DNA from: CAWKDC01 sp044445605
GTDB taxonomy: Bacteria > Pseudomonadota > Gammaproteobacteria > JABCZS01
Reading direction: 5' to 3'
NCBI GenBank assembly: GCA_044445605.1
Contig: JBIOEA010000032.1
Span: 1 to 25,456, forward strand
DNA length: 25,456 bases
Positions 23,317-25,456 of this stretch are shown one piece after another (position 1 is the first letter of the stretch; the number at the start of each line of letters is the position of its first letter). Both the position numbers and the translations under genes were made by a program. The notes under the pieces were generated by a model. It saw only the letters and a program-made list of their open reading frames with translations, did no database searches and was not told the origin of the DNA.

Positions 23317-23763
23317 ATGCAAAAGTCGAAAATGATCGCGGTGGTCAGTGATGAACACTATTCAGTTAATGATTTTGTTATCGATTGGCTTGAAAAGCAC
23401 GGGTATAAAGCAATTGTTTTTGGCGCCCTGAAAACTCATCAAGACGAACCCTGGGTTACAGCCACGGCAGAAGCTGCACAATATATTTCAGATGGTCACG
23501 CAGATGAAGGCATCTTTTTTTGCTGGAGTGGGACCGGCTCTTCTATGGTTGCGAATCGATTTCCAACAATAAGGGCTGCTTTATGTACAGATGCTGAAAC
23601 AGCAAGAGCAGGCAGAGTCTGGAATCATGCCAATGTCTTGGTTCTTTCCAATCGCCTTTTAAGTCAAGATCTTGCTAAAGAAATTTTAAATGCCTGGTTT
23701 GAGGATTATGATCACTCAAAAGGGGCTGAGCAAGTGATGGCGCTGGCGTCGCTTGACATATAA
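23317..23763 (+). CDS. RpiB/LacA/LacB-family sugar-phosphate isomerase (variant active site)
   Basis: 148 residues, the family length. The core aligns with RpiB without gaps: F-F-C69-W-S-G-T-G-S-S-M-V-A-N-R against C-G-T-G-I-G-M-S-I-A-A-N-K, keeping the catalytic Cys, followed by TIRAALCTDAETARAGR and WNHANVLVLSNRLL. The ring-opening His of RpiB (H99 in E. coli) is replaced by Trp102, with His104 two residues on, and the N-terminal loop is S-D-E-H-Y. These changes are shared, as I recall, with a separate clade of the family, so the substrate may not be ribose 5-phosphate. AAGGAG precedes the ATG. The uridine-kinase-like gene follows by 21 bases on the same strand, suggesting a joint role in sugar-phosphate or nucleoside salvage. 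Confidence 0.88.
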   Translation: MQKSKMIAVVSDEHYSVNDFVIDWLEKHGYKAIVFGALKTHQDEPWVTATAEAAQYISDGHADEGIFFCWSGTGSSMVANRFPTIRAALCTDAETARAGRVWNHANVLVLSNRLLSQDLAKEILNAWFEDYDHSKGAEQVMALASLDI

Positions 23764-23784
23764 AACCATATAGGATAATTTGAA

Positions 23785-24471
23785 ATGATTATTGTTTTTA
23801 TTGCTGGCGCTTCTTGCTCTGGGAAAAGCCGATTTACAGAAAACCTTCTTGAAAAACTGAGAGAGCTTCAATGCAATTCATTATCCATTAAAATGGATGA
23901 CTACTACAAAGAGATCCCAGATGATAGAGAGCTTGTTGAATATAAAAGAACAACTAATTTTGACGATCCAAATAGCTTGGATCTTAGCTTATTAAGCGAG
24001 CATGTTTTCACGCTCGGAGGTGGAGGGAGCATTATTAAGCCTGTGTTTGACTTTAAAACAGAAAAACGTATCGGAACTGAATCTATTGCCGCTCCTGCAA
24101 TTTTATTAATTGATGGCACATCTGCAATTTCATTTTGCACAAAGTTTCCTGCAGGCACTCAAACATCATACAAAGTTTTTATTGAAGCAGAGCAAGAAGT
24201 AATCATTCAAAGGAAAATTGAGCGCGATAAGGATGAGCGCGGATACGATAATACAGAAAGTATTTTACAAAAAGATGCTAAATTTGTTAGGCCGACTTAT
24301 ATTGCTTTAATTGAACCCACAAAGTTATTAGCGGATATTATTATCGATAACAACACGAACCATGATGCCTCCAATAAATCTCAGCCTTTGGTGGTGGAAG
24401 CTGAGCGAATTGCGCGGGAATTAAAAGAAAGATTGGAGCCTATCCCTAACAAAAACGGTCGCCGTCCTTAG
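23785..24471 (+). CDS. Uridine kinase-like P-loop kinase
   Basis: 228 residues of the uridine kinase/phosphoribulokinase group. Walker A is G8-A-S-C-S-G-K-S15; K-M-D-D-Y-Y-K (36-42) and NFDDPNSLDL (58-67) match the 'DxFYK...NFDHPxAFD' substrate region of Udk; ILLIDGTSAI (about 106-115) corresponds to the 'EGI' strand; and the lid has R-K-I-E-R-D-K-D-E-R-G. Udk phosphorylates uridine and cytidine with GTP or ATP. Asp replaces Glu in the EG motif and the C-terminal half is divergent, so nucleoside specificity is uncertain. A weak AGGA lies about ten bases before the ATG; it is probably co-transcribed with the isomerase gene. Confidence 0.85.
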   Translation: MIIVFIAGASCSGKSRFTENLLEKLRELQCNSLSIKMDDYYKEIPDDRELVEYKRTTNFDDPNSLDLSLLSEHVFTLGGGGSIIKPVFDFKTEKRIGTESIAAPAILLIDGTSAISFCTKFPAGTQTSYKVFIEAEQEVIIQRKIERDKDERGYDNTESILQKDAKFVRPTYIALIEPTKLLADIIIDNNTNHDASNKSQPLVVEAERIARELKERLEPIPNKNGRRP

Positions 24472-24500
24472 TTCACTTAACCTTAGAGAGGAGCACTTCC

Positions 24501-24566
24501 GTGCAAAAAATAACACAGCAAGACTTTAATTTTAATCTGCCGGAACCTAGTGATGTCCTACTGTAG
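24501..24566 (+). CDS. Short 21-codon reading frame overlapping the tag start
   Basis: GTG at 24501 preceded by a strong GAGAGGAG site (seven-base spacing) opens a 21-codon frame, MQKITQQDFNFNLPEPSDV and two leucines, ending at TAG 24564-24566. It overlaps the first 14 bases of tag in another frame. The ribosome binding site here is better than that of tag itself, so it could be a translated leader peptide coupling into tag, or the start of a decayed gene. No homology is recognised. Confidence 0.35.
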   Translation: MQKITQQDFNFNLPEPSDVLL

Positions 24567-25110
24567 TGCGATTGAGCATTTTTCACATGTTTCACGGTTT
24601 CTTCACCAGGCTTATCACGATAATGAGTATGGCTTTCCGATCCATCATGATGACGAGCTTTTCGGTAGACTCATTCTTGAGATTAATCAGGCTGGATTGA
24701 GCTGGGAGACAATTTTAAAGAAGCAAGAAAACTTTAGAACTGCCTACAGTGAGTTTAGTATTGCAAAGATCGCAGCCTATGATGAGCATGATCGCGCGCG
24801 CCTCATGAATGACGCGGGCATTATCCGCAATCGTTTAAAAATCAATGCCGCCATTGAGAATGCAAAGACAATCCTAAGCATCCAAAAAGAGCATGGGTCA
24901 TTTGAGAAGTGGATTGAGTCTTATCATCCCCTGACGAAAGAAGAGTGGGTCACGTTATTTAAAAAGACATTTAAATTCACAGGCGGAGAAATTGTCAATG
25001 AATTTTTGACAAGCATTGGGGTTTTGCCACACGCACATGATGAGAGCTGTCCAATTTATGAAAAGACGCTCAAGGCGAACCCGTTGTGGTTGCGGGCAAA
25101 AAGCATATGA
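24553..25110 (+). CDS. tag: DNA-3-methyladenine glycosylase I
   Basis: 185 residues, full length for Tag. Hallmarks: Y-H-D-N-E-Y-G-F-P (about 21-29), LILEINQAGLSWETILKKQENF (with the active-site Glu and Trp), DAGIIRNRLKINAAIENA, FKKTFKFTGGEIVNEF and the C-terminal H162-x3-C166. Together with C4 and His22 these form the zinc-binding site known from E. coli Tag (Cys4, His17, His175, Cys179); the first gap is longer here. The enzyme removes 3-methyladenine from alkylated DNA. A GTG at 24550 is one codon earlier, but the ATG at 24553 with GGAA seven bases ahead is preferred. Expression may depend on the overlapping short frame that begins at 24501. Confidence 0.92.
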   Translation: MSYCSAIEHFSHVSRFLHQAYHDNEYGFPIHHDDELFGRLILEINQAGLSWETILKKQENFRTAYSEFSIAKIAAYDEHDRARLMNDAGIIRNRLKINAAIENAKTILSIQKEHGSFEKWIESYHPLTKEEWVTLFKKTFKFTGGEIVNEFLTSIGVLPHAHDESCPIYEKTLKANPLWLRAKSI

Positions 25111-25135
25111 AAAAAGACTGGTTTTTGTGAACCAG
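25110..25135 (-). terminator. Minus-strand hairpin terminator
   Basis: CTGGTT (25118-25123), loop TTTGTG, AACCAG (25130-25135). The A-run at 25110-25115 becomes a T-run on the minus strand, so the structure suits a transcript arriving from the right rather than the tag mRNA. Confidence 0.5.
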
Positions 25136-25456
25136 AAACGTAATCGTTCAGCCCTCTACTTTTAAAAGCTGATTATCCTCTTAATCGTCGCCCCCCTTTG
25201 GAAAAGCATTTGCTAGGTTTGGGCTGCGAATGCCGGATATACCACTCTTCGCCCACTTCTAAAGCTGCTCGTTACCCATAAGTCTTTACGTACAAGCGGG
25301 CTTCGCCCACGCCCGCGACGTCAGGTATGATGAAAATCAGTAAGTAACCCTGGTAATATATATGCTGGGGTGCGAGCCAGGACAGCGATGGCGTCATAGC
25401 CTTAGAGGCTGATGGGATGCATGCTGCCTGGTTCGCTTTTGATCCAATATTTCGAA
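25136..25456. other. Gene-free right end with hairpins and an interrupted minus-strand frame
   Basis: No gene I accept. The right part of 25190-25330 reads on the minus strand as a frame broken by one TAA (fragments GVGEARLYVKTYG and RAALEVGEEWYIRHSQPKP), perhaps a dispersed intergenic repeat. GCGGGC (25296-25301) and GCCCGC (25311-25316) form a hairpin inside it. Confidence 0.4.
25372..25440 (+). ncRNA. Long stem-loop followed by TTTT, possible small RNA 3' end or terminator
   Basis: GCGAGCCAGG-a-CAGC (25372-25386) pairs with GCTG-CCTGGTTCGC (25423-25436): 14 pairs with one bulged A and one G-T pair. An inner hairpin AGCCT-TAG-AGGCT lies at 25398-25410, and TTTT follows at 25437-25440. No coding frame accounts for it. 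It may be the end of a structured RNA; no known family is recognised. Confidence 0.35.

Noticed and set aside
24550..24600. Possible frameshift at the start of tag, because the Cys-to-His gap is longer than in E. coli Tag
   Set aside because: The start M-S-Y-C and the Y-H-D-N-E-Y-G-F-P motif are in the same frame with a ribosome binding site, and related Tag proteins appear to have a similar start.

Overview
The window looks like a chromosome segment of an intracellular or host-associated gammaproteobacterium of the Legionellales type (Legionella, Coxiella or Aquicella-like). This is inferred from ordinary gammaproteobacterial genes (paeA/ytfL, ybeD, tag, a class C beta-lactamase) interleaved with eukaryotic-like proteins (two ankyrin proteins, a leucine-rich-repeat protein) and with a protein resembling uncharacterised Legionella HAD-like effector candidates. 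No rRNA, tRNA or CRISPR array was seen.

Left region (1-3945) is accessory. The first bases hold the 5' end of an IS3-type transposase gene reading off the left edge. Next to it is an A/T-rich module: a TIR-like ThsB-family protein (177-563) and, one base downstream, a caspase-like protease (565-1554). This pair has the layout of the recently described TIR-caspase ('type IV') Thoeris anti-phage system. A third, unrecognised helical protein (1657-2280) follows behind a perfect palindrome. Then come a pRiA4b ORF-3-like protein on the minus strand and a MazE/MazF toxin-antitoxin pair with a clear promoter/operator.

Middle region (4009-15092): a minus-strand LRR protein and a minus-strand HAD-like hypothetical; the CNNM/CBS transporter paeA with a coupled hypothetical gene; a class C beta-lactamase; a stand-alone PhnA C-terminal-domain protein; a small exported protein; a DUF347 membrane protein; a coupled pair of a ribbon-helix-helix (antitoxin-like) protein and a YgjP-type metallopeptidase with a further unknown gene; an Omp25/31-type outer-membrane protein; and ybeD.

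Right region (15469-25456): a 978-residue ankyrin protein with a C-terminal tail carrying a PPxY motif, an acidic block and a coiled coil; an ABC exporter; a secreted beta-propeller protein with repeated cysteine pairs; a second, shorter ankyrin protein; a lipoprotein; and a small salvage/repair cluster (RpiB/LacAB-like isomerase, uridine-kinase-like P-loop protein, 3-methyladenine glycosylase preceded by a short overlapping reading frame). The last 320 bases hold no gene I accept but contain strong hairpins.

The most interesting items are the TIR-caspase module with its unknown third gene, the RHH-metallopeptidase pair, and the set of candidate host-directed proteins. All functions are inferred from reading the sequence; no database search was possible.
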